Assembly (NCBI GenBank): GCA_964425755.1
Contig: CAYRNY010000009.1
Span: 124,001 to 188,000 of the forward strand
Length of the DNA: 64,000 nucleotides
Reading direction: 5' to 3'
Source: CAYRNY01 sp964425755
GTDB taxonomy: Bacteria > Chloroflexota > Anaerolineae > Aggregatilineales > Aggregatilineaceae
Part shown: positions 40,598-49,025 of the stretch, piece by piece
Position numbering within the stretch: position 1 is the stretch's first letter
Layout: each line of letters opens with the position of its first letter
Notes under the pieces: model-generated
Told to the model about the DNA's origin: nothing
Database searches by the model: none
Seen by the model: the letters and a program-made list of their open reading frames with translations, nothing else
Position numbers and translations under genes: made by a program

Positions 40598-41575
40598 ATG
40601 CACATCCGGTACTACCACCCCGAAGACGACCCCGCGTTGATGGCGCTAGAGCGACTAAGCCCGCGCGGTCTGCCCGACCCCTTTGTCCATTACCGGCGGC
40701 GCTTCATCGATCGCGCTGCCCTGTTCCCGGACCACCAGATGCTGATCGCCGAGCATGACGGGCAGATCGTGGGCTGTATCGCGATCGCGGTCAAGCGTAC
40801 CCAGGTTGGCGGGCAGCCGGTGTCGCTGGGTTACGTTTTTGACCTGCGCACGCACCCGCGCGTGCGGCGGCGCGGCATCGGCACGGCGCTGGTCGAGGCG
40901 GTCGACGAGTACCTGGTCGGGCGGCGCGTGGATGGCGTGTATGCGCTGATCGTGAGCACGAACATCCCCTCGCTGCGGCTGTTCGGCAAGCTCGGTTACG
41001 CGCGGCTGCGGCAGTTGATCATGCTCAGCTACCAGCCGTACCCGGCGGTTGACTTCCCGGAGTATATGCCGCGACACGGCGAAGACTACACCATCGACCA
41101 GGACCTGATCGCGGCGGTCCACAGCGCGCGCGATATGTACGTGCCGGACGTGGCGGAGCGCGTCCACGATTTCGGCTTTGAGCGCTGGTCGCTCGACATG
41201 GGCGGGGCGACGTTCGCCGGGCTGAGCCTGTTCGACCAGAGCTACGTCTTCCAGCAGTGGCCCGCCGAGGAGCCGTTCCCCACCGAGGACGAACTCCGCG
41301 CGCGGGGCAATAAGAGCCTGCGCCTGTTCGACGCGGTTGGAACTCACAACCCGGCGCTGCTACGCGCGATCTTCGATAACCTGCGCGACCTGGCCGTTGC
41401 CGATAGCGTGAGCAAACTCACGCTGCTGCTGGACCGCATGGAACGCGTGCCGAACTTCCTGTTCGCCGAGGCGGACCGCCAGATGGACTACTGGTTCGCG
41501 TTCAAATCCCTCAACCCGGACTGGGTCCCGGAATGGCAAGACGCGCCGATCTACGTTGACACGCGCGAGTTGTGA
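40598..41575 (+). CDS. GNAT-family N-acetyltransferase, two-part
   Basis: 325 residues from the ATG at 40598; a GTG 60 bases upstream is in frame but adds unrelated sequence. Residues 1-150 are a full GNAT domain: VFDLRTHPRVRRRGIGTALVEA holds the acetyl-CoA loop R-R-G-I-G-T-A, followed by NIPSLRLFGKLGYA. The C-terminal 170 residues contain no second acetyl-CoA loop but may be a degenerate GNAT-like lobe, as in double-GNAT enzymes. Substrate unknown. Confidence 0.87.
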   Translation: MHIRYYHPEDDPALMALERLSPRGLPDPFVHYRRRFIDRAALFPDHQMLIAEHDGQIVGCIAIAVKRTQVGGQPVSLGYVFDLRTHPRVRRRGIGTALVEAVDEYLVGRRVDGVYALIVSTNIPSLRLFGKLGYARLRQLIMLSYQPYPAVDFPEYMPRHGEDYTIDQDLIAAVHSARDMYVPDVAERVHDFGFERWSLDMGGATFAGLSLFDQSYVFQQWPAEEPFPTEDELRARGNKSLRLFDAVGTHNPALLRAIFDNLRDLAVADSVSKLTLLLDRMERVPNFLFAEADRQMDYWFAFKSLNPDWVPEWQDAPIYVDTREL

Positions 41576-41659
41576 CATTGCCGGAGGCGCTGCCCCGCGT
41601 GCGCGGGGGCAATACTGTGCTACGATGGAGGCGTCTAGCCAGTCAGGAAAGGGCGCGTG

Positions 41660-42595
41660 ATGTTGTCCTGGCGCTTGTTCCGCGTGCTGAACGTGTTCAA
41701 CCTGCACCCGATCCGGCGGCACCCGGTCTACCGGCGCGAGCGGCGGCATCTGCGTGCCCATTCGCCGCTGCTGACAGGCGGCCTTAGCTGGCTGGTGGTG
41801 TTGCTGTCCGTCGGGGTTCTTGCGTTTGGCGCGTGGGGCACACGCGGCTTCGATCCGGCGCTGATCTGCGTGCTACCGCTGTGCTGGTTCGCGCCGCTGT
41901 TGGTGATCTTGCCCGCCGTGCCGGTCTGGATTCTGCCGCTCAGCATGGGGCTGGCCCCGGCGGTGGCGCTCAACCGGGGGCGCGGGCGCTGGACGCTGGT
42001 ATGTGTCACGCCGCAGGACCGGGACGAGGTCCTCATGGCGCTGGCGCGGGCCGCGTTGGAACGCCTGCGCTCGCTGCTGGTGTGGATGCTGGCGGCGCTG
42101 CTGCTGCCAAGCTGGCTGATCGGCACGGCGTTCGCCGAGGCCCTGTTGCGGTACAACGCGCAGCATGACGTGCTCGGCACGCAGGACAGGGTCACGCTGG
42201 CGGCGGTGGGGGTGCTGCTGTGGGCGTTCGGGGCGCTGGTGATGTATGCGGACCGGCTCCAGCAGGTGATCGTGATGGGAACCGGCGCATTCCTGGGCGG
42301 TGCGCTGGCGGGGCGGTCGGTGCGCGCGGCGGTGCTTTACGGCGCGCTGGCGGCGTGGGGGTTGTGGACGATCGAGATCGGGATCGGTGGGGGCGTGGTG
42401 CTGCTGCTGCCCGGATCGCCACAGGACAAAGCGCTCGCGGTTGTGATTACGCTGGTCGCGGGGCCGGTGCCGGGGTACATGGTCGCGTTGCCGCTGGCGT
42501 GGGCGTTGCTGGCCGTCGCGCTGACGCTGCTGCTGCGCGAGGCGATCCTGCGCGGTCTGTGGGCGCTGCTGCGGCATTACGCGTGCGCTGCGTGA
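41660..42595 (+). CDS. Polytopic membrane protein, ABC-2-permease-like, paralogue of the 45.7-46.6 kb gene
   Basis: 311 residues from the ATG at 41660 behind AGGAAAGGG. About seven or eight hydrophobic helices. The cytosolic motif GRGRWTLVCVTPQDRDEVLMAL and the C-terminal LPLAWALLAVALTLLLREA with RALLRH-like end have counterparts in the gene at 45697-46590 (GTWVLVRVTPLPLAELVLG; LPLERALLLAGATLLIRE). A G-x-W-x-L-x-V-T-P loop is typical of ABC-2 type permeases. No ATPase gene is adjacent, so the transporter role is not secure. Confidence 0.68.
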   Translation: MLSWRLFRVLNVFNLHPIRRHPVYRRERRHLRAHSPLLTGGLSWLVVLLSVGVLAFGAWGTRGFDPALICVLPLCWFAPLLVILPAVPVWILPLSMGLAPAVALNRGRGRWTLVCVTPQDRDEVLMALARAALERLRSLLVWMLAALLLPSWLIGTAFAEALLRYNAQHDVLGTQDRVTLAAVGVLLWAFGALVMYADRLQQVIVMGTGAFLGGALAGRSVRAAVLYGALAAWGLWTIEIGIGGGVVLLLPGSPQDKALAVVITLVAGPVPGYMVALPLAWALLAVALTLLLREAILRGLWALLRHYACAA

Positions 42596-42678
42596 TCGTG
42601 TCGCGTAGCGCGTCAACGGCGGTGATGGTATGCTTACCCATAGGCTATCTGTGCTGGCATGCCGAAAGGACGGGACTA

Positions 42679-43377
42679 ATGTTACGCGCGTTGATCACAG
42701 GAGCGAATCGGGGGCTGGGGTTGGAGTTTGCGCGCCAGTTGCTGGCACGCGGCGACCGCGTGTTTGCTACCTGCCGCGAGCCGGATGACGCCACCGCGCT
42801 GCACGCACTGCGCGAGCAGTACCCGGCGCGGCTCGCGATCGTGGCGCTCGATGTGGCCGATCCGGACACGCTGGATGACGCGTTCGACGTGGTGCGGCGC
42901 GAGACCGACGGGCTGGAACTGCTGGTCAATAATGCCGGGATCGGCGGGCTGACCGAGCGACTCGGCACCTTCGACCAGGAATCGATGCTCGAACGGTTTG
43001 CCGTCAACGCGATCGGCCCGGTGCTGGTGCTGCAGCAGTTTATCAGCCTGCTGCGCGCCGGTGACGGGGCGAAGGTCGTCAACCTGACGACGGGCATTTC
43101 GTCGCTGGCGAACCGCGAGGCGAATCACCTGCACACCTATTGCGCCAGCAAGACCGCGCTCAATATGTACACGCGAGGGCTGAGCTTCGACCTGCGCGCC
43201 GACGGCATCCCCATGATCGTGATCGATCCGGGCTGGGTGCAGACGGACATGGGCGGCCCGGACGCTGACATCACGCCTGAAGAGTCGATCCGCGCCATGC
43301 TGCGCGTGATCGACGCTCTGACCATCGAGCAGACGGGGCGCTTCTTCCACTACACCGGGCGCGAGATCCCCTGGTAG
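42679..43377 (+). CDS. Short-chain dehydrogenase/reductase
   Basis: 232 residues from the ATG at 42679, AAGGA upstream. Classical SDR motifs: TGANRGLG (cofactor-binding, residues 7-14), LDVADPD, NNAGIGG and the catalytic YCASK, with the active-site Ser in LTTGISS and DPGWVQTDMGG as the PG motif. Arg after the glycine motif (CREPDD) suggests NADP(H). It resembles the C-factor/sniffer-type SDRs that act on unknown carbonyl substrates. It stands alone, with a hairpin shared with the convergent gene. Confidence 0.92.
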   Translation: MLRALITGANRGLGLEFARQLLARGDRVFATCREPDDATALHALREQYPARLAIVALDVADPDTLDDAFDVVRRETDGLELLVNNAGIGGLTERLGTFDQESMLERFAVNAIGPVLVLQQFISLLRAGDGAKVVNLTTGISSLANREANHLHTYCASKTALNMYTRGLSFDLRADGIPMIVIDPGWVQTDMGGPDADITPEESIRAMLRVIDALTIEQTGRFFHYTGREIPW

Positions 43378-43412
43378 GCCCTGCGACAGTAGGCCGCCAC
43401 GAGCCAACACAA

Positions 43413-43439
43413 ACGACCGGGCCAGCCGCGCCCGGTCGT
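43413..43439. terminator. Hairpin between convergent SDR and Bax-inhibitor genes
   Basis: ACGACCGGG (43413-43421) pairs with CCCGGTCGT (43431-43439). On the minus strand the stem is followed by a short TTGTGTT stretch. Confidence 0.55.
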
Positions 43440-43487
43440 GCGCGTGTTATTGGGATATGCGTCGCGCCCGGCGTCCTGCGCGCGGGT

Positions 43488-44195
43488 TTAATCGCGGCTG
43501 AGGATGCGCAGGATGAACAGGAACAGGTTGATGAAGTCGAGATACAGCTTCAGCGCGCCCATGATCGCGATCTGGCGCACGACGGCTGCCCCGCTGTTCT
43601 GCCCTTGCAGCTCCAACTGCGCGGCGGAGTTCTTGATCCACTGCGTATCGTAGGCCACCAGCCCGGTGAAGATCAGCACGCCCGCGATCGAGACCAGCCA
43701 GTAGAGCGCGCTGCTCGCCAGGAACAAGTTGATCACCATCGCGACGATCAGGCCGATCAGCGCCATGAACAGCAGGCTGCCGAAGCGCGAAAGGTCGACT
43801 TCCGTTGTATAGCCAACGACGCTCATCGCGCCGAACATCGCGCCCGTCGCAAACAGCGCGATGTAAATGTCTGTCAGCTCGGCCCAGTAGAACACGAAGG
43901 ACATCGTCACGCCCATCAACGCGGCGTAGACCAGGAACAGCGTGGTGGCGCGGGACGGTTCCATCTTGGTAATGCGCGCGCTGATCCAAAACACCAACCC
44001 AAGCTGGGCGAACGGTGCGATGATCAACGCCGGGCCGAGTGCGGTCGTCAGGCCGGTGATTGCCAGAAACAGCGCGACCACCGCCGTGACGATCAGCCCC
44101 AGGGTCATCCACAGGTAGACTTCCTTCATCACGTCGCGCATGTTGACGCGCGTGCCGATGGCGCTTGCTTGTGGTTGTGGGCGGTAGATATCCAT
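43488..44195 (-). CDS. Bax inhibitor-1 family membrane protein
   Basis: 235 residues from the ATG at 44195, GGGAG upstream. Seven hydrophobic helices; the N-terminal MRDVMKEVYLWMTLGL and the C-terminal YDTQWIK followed by ALKLYLDFINLFLFILRIL are the BI-1/YccA/UPF0005 signature, including the Asp pair that gates calcium leak in BsYetJ. Probable pH-sensitive ion-leak channel or protease modulator; the role in this organism is unknown. Confidence 0.94.
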   Translation of the reverse strand: MDIYRPQPQASAIGTRVNMRDVMKEVYLWMTLGLIVTAVVALFLAITGLTTALGPALIIAPFAQLGLVFWISARITKMEPSRATTLFLVYAALMGVTMSFVFYWAELTDIYIALFATGAMFGAMSVVGYTTEVDLSRFGSLLFMALIGLIVAMVINLFLASSALYWLVSIAGVLIFTGLVAYDTQWIKNSAAQLELQGQNSGAAVVRQIAIMGALKLYLDFINLFLFILRILSRD

Positions 44196-44317
44196 GTTTG
44201 TGTACTCCCGTGTTAGTCGGTTGAACCCCGTCATCTGTACCTAGTTATAGTGTAGCTCAAAACGCCCGTTTTGGGCGCTGAAATATGTAAAATGCATGTT
44301 AAATCGGTCGCTGGCGC

Positions 44318-45580
44318 TCACTGCACGATCGCCGGCGGGACCGGCAAATCGTCCAGCACGAACGGCGTGGAGTTGCTGACCAGCGCCACATTCATCCAGC
44401 CGAGCGTGCCGTCCAGCGTCTCGACGTACAACCAGTTGCCGTCAGGGCTGCGCCCGTACAGCGCGAGATCGGTCCACAGCGCGACGGTCTCCACGATCGG
44501 GAAGCTTTCGCCCGGCCCTTCGCGCAGGTTGTTGTGTTCGTAGCTGGTTTTGATGTAGCCCTGCACCGAGCCGAACGGGCGGGCCGGGCCGGGGGGCACG
44601 TCGTCGTAGACCGGCAACGTAACCGGCACGTTGACGTCGAGTGCCTGGGCGGGCATCCAGCCGGTGGCGCCGTTGTAGGTCCGGACGTGCAGCCAGTCGC
44701 CCGTGCTGTCCTGCCCGAAGACGTTCACCGGCAGCCCGGCGCGAACGGTTGTGTTCGAGTAGTATTCCGGCGCGGGCCGCGTGTAGAGGGTTATCGCCTC
44801 GGTGACCGTCGCGTTGCCCGGCAGCGCGATGCGCTGTATCTCCGGCAAGACCTGTACCGGCAGGTGCGCGACCTCTTTCGGCTGGTAGGGTGCGATCGCT
44901 CCGGCGTGCTCCCCCGCCACGCTGACGCCGTAGCCGGCGAACACGACCGCGCCGCTTTGCCCCAGGATCGTCTCGCGGGTCAGGGCGCTGACCTGGAGCG
45001 TGCCGCCGCTGCGCGCGCGGATCAACGCCATGCCGTTCACCAGCAGGTCGGTGCCGTTAATGCGCAGTTGGGCCAGGCTTGCCTGTGGTGACTGCACCAG
45101 CAGGCCCGGCAAAGGCAGCTCGCCGCAAAGGGGAGCGCTGGCGGTCTCCAGCGTGAAGACCGCTCCTTCCGGCAGGCCGGACGCGGACTCGAACGTCACG
45201 CTTGCGGGCCCCATCACGAGCACGGTGGCGGACTTGCGCTGGTCGAAGGCGTCCGGCACGGTGACGCTCGCCAGCGGCCACGCGGACCCGTCGCCCGCCT
45301 CAAGCGCCAGCGATGCTACGCCGGAAATACGCGCTGACGCGCCCGGCTCGCGCGCGGTCTGGCCGGACTGCATGCTGATCGTCACCTCACCGGACGCGCC
45401 GCAAGCCGTGCCGGACGGCGCGCCGAAGCAGTGCGCCATCGTGTCGACGAGCGCCTGCTGGTAGATGGCGCTGCAGTCGACCATCTCGCCGGATTGGGCG
45501 GCTGCCGGTGCGGGGGATACTGCGGCCAATGGTAGCGCGATCGCGGCCACCAGCACGAGTACGAGCATTACACGAATCAT
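44318..45580 (-). CDS. Secreted protein with two C-terminal SH3-like domains
   Basis: 420 residues from the ATG at 45580, GAGGA upstream. A signal peptide ends PAAAQ near residue 30. Residues 30-250 form a beta-rich domain with three Cys near the start (CSAIYQQ, HCFG, ACGASG), of unknown kind. SH3 modules occupy about 265-335 (TLYTRPAPEYYSNTTV, WLHVRTYNGATGWMP) and about 350-415 (NLREGPGESFPIVE, WLYVETLDGTLGWM). Surface or wall binding is likely. Confidence 0.84.
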   Translation of the reverse strand: MIRVMLVLVLVAAIALPLAAVSPAPAAAQSGEMVDCSAIYQQALVDTMAHCFGAPSGTACGASGEVTISMQSGQTAREPGASARISGVASLALEAGDGSAWPLASVTVPDAFDQRKSATVLVMGPASVTFESASGLPEGAVFTLETASAPLCGELPLPGLLVQSPQASLAQLRINGTDLLVNGMALIRARSGGTLQVSALTRETILGQSGAVVFAGYGVSVAGEHAGAIAPYQPKEVAHLPVQVLPEIQRIALPGNATVTEAITLYTRPAPEYYSNTTVRAGLPVNVFGQDSTGDWLHVRTYNGATGWMPAQALDVNVPVTLPVYDDVPPGPARPFGSVQGYIKTSYEHNNLREGPGESFPIVETVALWTDLALYGRSPDGNWLYVETLDGTLGWMNVALVSNSTPFVLDDLPVPPAIVQ

Positions 45581-45696
45581 GCCTGGGTTGTCCTCATTGC
45601 GTCTGTGTTGGTCGTTCAAGGGATGCATTATACCGCAAACCGCGCGCGTGTGGTGGGCGGTTGGCATACGCCGGGATGACACGGCGCGGAGCGTGC

Positions 45697-46590
45697 TCAC
45701 GGTTCTGCGGCGCGGTGTAGCACCACGCGCCACAGCGCACGGATCATGACCTCGCGGATCAGCAGCGTGGCCCCGGCCAGCAGCAGCGCGCGTTCCAGTG
45801 GCAGCGCCGCGAGATAACCCACCAGCGGGCCGAGCGTCAGCAGCGCGAGCCATTCCCCTGCCGCAAGCATGCGATAGTCCGGCTGGGCGACGATCACGCC
45901 CCCCGCGATCGCGACATCCAGCAGCCAGATGCTCAGCGTGGCCGTCGTCGCGCCGGTCAGCGCGCTGCGTACCGTGCGCGTGCTGGCGCTGACCGTCAAC
46001 GCCGCGGTGACCATCAACACGAAATGCTGCGCCCGCTCGACGATGTAGATCGCCGCGCTGATGACCGGGACCACGAACGCACCCAGGCACAGGACGCTGC
46101 CGGGCAGCGGGGAAGCGGTGAGGTTATCGCCGCCGGTCGGGGTTACCACCAGCGTTACCATGCCGATCCCGACGGCCACCAGCAGCAGGCCGCCGGTCAG
46201 CGCGCGGATCAGGTCGCGCAGCCACCACAGCGCGCCCCCCATCCGGCCCAGCACCAACTCGGCCAGCGGCAGCGGCGTGACGCGCACCAATACCCACGTC
46301 CCACGCTGGCGCTCCCCTGCCACGACCGGGCCAAGTGTCAGCCCCAGGATCATCGTCCACGCAACGTGTACCGGCACGAACAACACCAGCAGGTTATGCA
46401 GCAGGACCAGCGCCAGCGTCACGCCGTAGCAGGCCATGCTCCCGGCCACCAACAGCGCGCCCGTCGCGCGGGCCAGGCGGACATAGACGCCGTGCCATAT
46501 TGGGGGATGGCGCATCGCCTGCGAAACGATCGCGTTGTCGGTCACGCGCCAAGAGCCGAACAGGTGGCGCAGCAGGTCCCAGGAACTCAT
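45697..46590 (-). CDS. Polytopic membrane protein, ABC-2-permease-like, paralogue of the 41.7-42.6 kb gene
   Basis: 297 residues from the ATG at 46590 (weak ribosome site); an upstream in-frame extension lacks hydrophobic sequence. About seven or eight helices, with GERQRGTWVLVRVTPLPLAELVLG as the cytosolic loop and the shared C-terminal LPLERALLLAGATLLIREVMIRALW block. It is just downstream of a Ser/Thr kinase gene on the same strand (146-base gap). No ATPase partner is visible; the role is uncertain. Confidence 0.68.
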   Translation of the reverse strand: MSSWDLLRHLFGSWRVTDNAIVSQAMRHPPIWHGVYVRLARATGALLVAGSMACYGVTLALVLLHNLLVLFVPVHVAWTMILGLTLGPVVAGERQRGTWVLVRVTPLPLAELVLGRMGGALWWLRDLIRALTGGLLLVAVGIGMVTLVVTPTGGDNLTASPLPGSVLCLGAFVVPVISAAIYIVERAQHFVLMVTAALTVSASTRTVRSALTGATTATLSIWLLDVAIAGGVIVAQPDYRMLAAGEWLALLTLGPLVGYLAALPLERALLLAGATLLIREVMIRALWRVVLHRAAEP

Positions 46591-46736
46591 GCCGTGTGCC
46601 TGTATAGGTGTGTGCCGGGTGTCTCTATAGAAGGTACGCAACCGCTGCCCGTTAGCGGTCAGTGTGCGTGGCGCGGCGGCGTCTTCTGTGGTGTTATACA
46701 CCCGCTGGCACGCGGATGCGCAGCGGGGCGCGGAGT

Positions 46737-48617
46737 CTAGTCGCTCGCGTCGCTTTCCGGTTCGGGCAGGTCGATATCGCACTCGCCCGGCTCGATCGCG
46801 CAGATGGCGAACGGTTCGGGATCGGCGGTTCTGCTGACGGTAAAGCGCTCGCCTGTTTCCGCGTCCCAGAACCGGCGCAGCAAGGCCGCGCTACGATACC
46901 AGCCCTCTAACCCCTGCGGGCAGATCGTGCGCGACGGGGCGGTCGGGGCCGCGTCACCGACGATCAACAGCAGGCATTTGCCGGGTTCGAGCAGGTCGGC
47001 GGCTTCGCCCTGGAGCATCCAGAGTTCCGCGCGGAACGAGCGCGTCATTGACTCGGTCTCAAGCTGGAACAGCAGGTCGCGCACGTAGACCGGCTCGTCG
47101 GAAACGTTCACCAGCGTGAAGCGGTCCCCATCGTAGACTGCGCGCAGTGATGGCGCGGCGTCCGTGCCGCTACCGCCTGCCACTGCCGGGACGCTCTCAG
47201 TAGCGGTCGCGGTCGGCGCGGGCGTGCGGGTGGGTCGGCGTGTCGGGGTGGGGGATGCCGTCGCGGTCGGTGACGGCGTCGGCGTTTCCGTCGCTGTTGG
47301 CGTCGGGGTGGGGGATGCCGTCGCTGTTGGCGTATCGGTAAAGGACGCGGCGGTTTCCGTCAGACCACTGATCACGGCAGTGGCGTTATCGGCTGCGCCG
47401 GCGGTGGCACTGGCCCGCTGTTCGTGGGTCGCGGTGAGGTCTTGCTGCCGCGTGTCGAACGCGGTGAGCGTCGCCTGGAAGGCGGCCTGTGTCGCTTCGA
47501 TGCTCGTGACCTGGCCTGCCGCCGGGTCTGTGGGCGGCGGGTCTTCTTCACGGCTGGAGAACAGCAGCACCCCCAGCGCCCCGAACGCGACCAGCATCAG
47601 CACCGTGACCACCCAGAACAGCGGGAGTTTGTACGCCGGGACGCGGGTCTGGGCCAGGGGCGAGTCCGGCGTCAGGCGCACGCTGATCGTGCCGGACGTG
47701 CCGGTGCCGGGGCCGTGCTTGCGCGTGAGCATGGGCCGGGTGAAGAAACCGGTCTGCGTGTCGTGGTGGTAATCTGCGACGGCCTCGGCGAACGCGTCGG
47801 CAAACGCCGTCACTGACGGCCAGCGTTCCGCCGGTTTTTTCGCCAGCGCGCGCTCCAGCACGTCGCGGGCCTCGTCGGGGATGTCGCTGCGAAATTCCTG
47901 CGGCGGGATCGGGTCCTCGTTGAGGTGCTTGTGCAGCATCCCGTAGGGCGTGGTCGCCTCAAACGGCAGGTGGCCGGTGATCAACTGGTAGATCGTGATC
48001 GCCAGCGCGTACTGGTCAGCGGCGGGCGTCAGGTCTTCGGAGCGCCACTGCTCCGGCGGCATGTAAACCGGCGTGCCGATCGGCGTGTTTGACGCGGTGA
48101 AGGCGGTCGTGGACTCGAGCAGCTTGGCGATGCCGAAGTCCCCAATATAGGCCGTGCCCAGGTCATCGAACATGATGTTGCCGGGCTTGATGTCGCGGTG
48201 GATCACGCCCCGTTTGTGGGCGTAGTCGAGCGCGCTGGCGAGCTGTTTGAGCAGTTGGACCACTTCGCCCAGCGATGGCAGGCGCGGTTTGTCGCTGGTC
48301 TCGGAAGACATGCGCTGTTCGAGCGAGCCGCCGGTCAGCAGGCGCATCACGACGTAGCTGATGTCGCCCTGCACGCCGTAATCGTACACCGGGACGATGT
48401 GCGCGTGTTCCAGCGAGGCGGCGGTCTTGGCTTCGCGGTAGAAGCGCTCGATGTACCCCGCTTCGCTTGCCAGCGCGGGTGTCAGCACCTTGACCGCGAC
48501 GTCACGTTCCAGCGCTTTCTGGCGCGCGCGGTACGCCACACCCATTCCGCCAAATCCCAGGACGTCGAGCAGTTCATACTGCCCGAGCATCTGGCCCGCT
48601 AAATTCTGCACATTCAT
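46737..48617 (-). CDS. Membrane Ser/Thr protein kinase with Thr/Pro linker and unrecognised outer domain
   Basis: 626 residues from the ATG at 48617; the ribosome site is poor. Kinase domain (about 14-280): GFGGMGVAYRA, Lys43, HRD at 140-142, DFG at 160-162, GTPVYMPPEQWR activation end, all intact. One membrane helix (PLFWVVTVLMLVAFGALGVLLF, shown in part by its hydrophobic run near 335) follows, then a low-complexity Thr/Ala/Pro linker. The last 130 residues form a beta domain with LRAVYDGDRFTLVNVSDEPVYV and Cys residues, not SH3; it resembles lamin-tail-like domains, but weakly. The ligand is unknown. Confidence 0.91.
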   Translation of the reverse strand: MNVQNLAGQMLGQYELLDVLGFGGMGVAYRARQKALERDVAVKVLTPALASEAGYIERFYREAKTAASLEHAHIVPVYDYGVQGDISYVVMRLLTGGSLEQRMSSETSDKPRLPSLGEVVQLLKQLASALDYAHKRGVIHRDIKPGNIMFDDLGTAYIGDFGIAKLLESTTAFTASNTPIGTPVYMPPEQWRSEDLTPAADQYALAITIYQLITGHLPFEATTPYGMLHKHLNEDPIPPQEFRSDIPDEARDVLERALAKKPAERWPSVTAFADAFAEAVADYHHDTQTGFFTRPMLTRKHGPGTGTSGTISVRLTPDSPLAQTRVPAYKLPLFWVVTVLMLVAFGALGVLLFSSREEDPPPTDPAAGQVTSIEATQAAFQATLTAFDTRQQDLTATHEQRASATAGAADNATAVISGLTETAASFTDTPTATASPTPTPTATETPTPSPTATASPTPTRRPTRTPAPTATATESVPAVAGGSGTDAAPSLRAVYDGDRFTLVNVSDEPVYVRDLLFQLETESMTRSFRAELWMLQGEAADLLEPGKCLLLIVGDAAPTAPSRTICPQGLEGWYRSAALLRRFWDAETGERFTVSRTADPEPFAICAIEPGECDIDLPEPESDASD

Positions 48618-49025
48618 GATTGTATGTCCATTCTGCTTTGCAAACAGCTAGCGACATGTCTAAGCTGAGTATACTTTGCCCGCCTGTATTGCGGCAAATT
48701 TCGATCGCTGTTTTTGGGGTGCAACGCTGCCGGGCAGGGGGGTGATTGCACGCCGGTGACGCGTGCCTGCCACGCGTGGGGAACTGCCCGGTCCGCGCCG
48801 GGGCGGGCCGCGCTGGATAACGTCAGGACGTTGATGTGATCACCCTGGTCCATGTAACACCCGCTGGCAAAAACCAGACAGATATCATATTATTTGGCCT
48901 CCAACCCTTTACACCGCCGCGCCGATCCAGCATAATCGACACACAGTATGTTGCAGGGCACGAGTGGCGCGGCAGGCGCGTGCCGGTCCCTGCGCTGAGG
49001 TCGTTTACATTGAGGCAACCCGCTG
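48618..49025. other. Divergent region between kinase and miaB
   Basis: About 410 bases. It includes an AT-rich patch near 48880-48900 and a promoter candidate for miaB at 48908-48936. No gene. Confidence 0.5.
48908..48936 (+). promoter_or_regulatory. Putative miaB promoter
   Basis: TTTACA (48908-48913) and CATAAT (48931-48936) are 17 bases apart, about 90 bases before the ATG. Confidence 0.5.
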
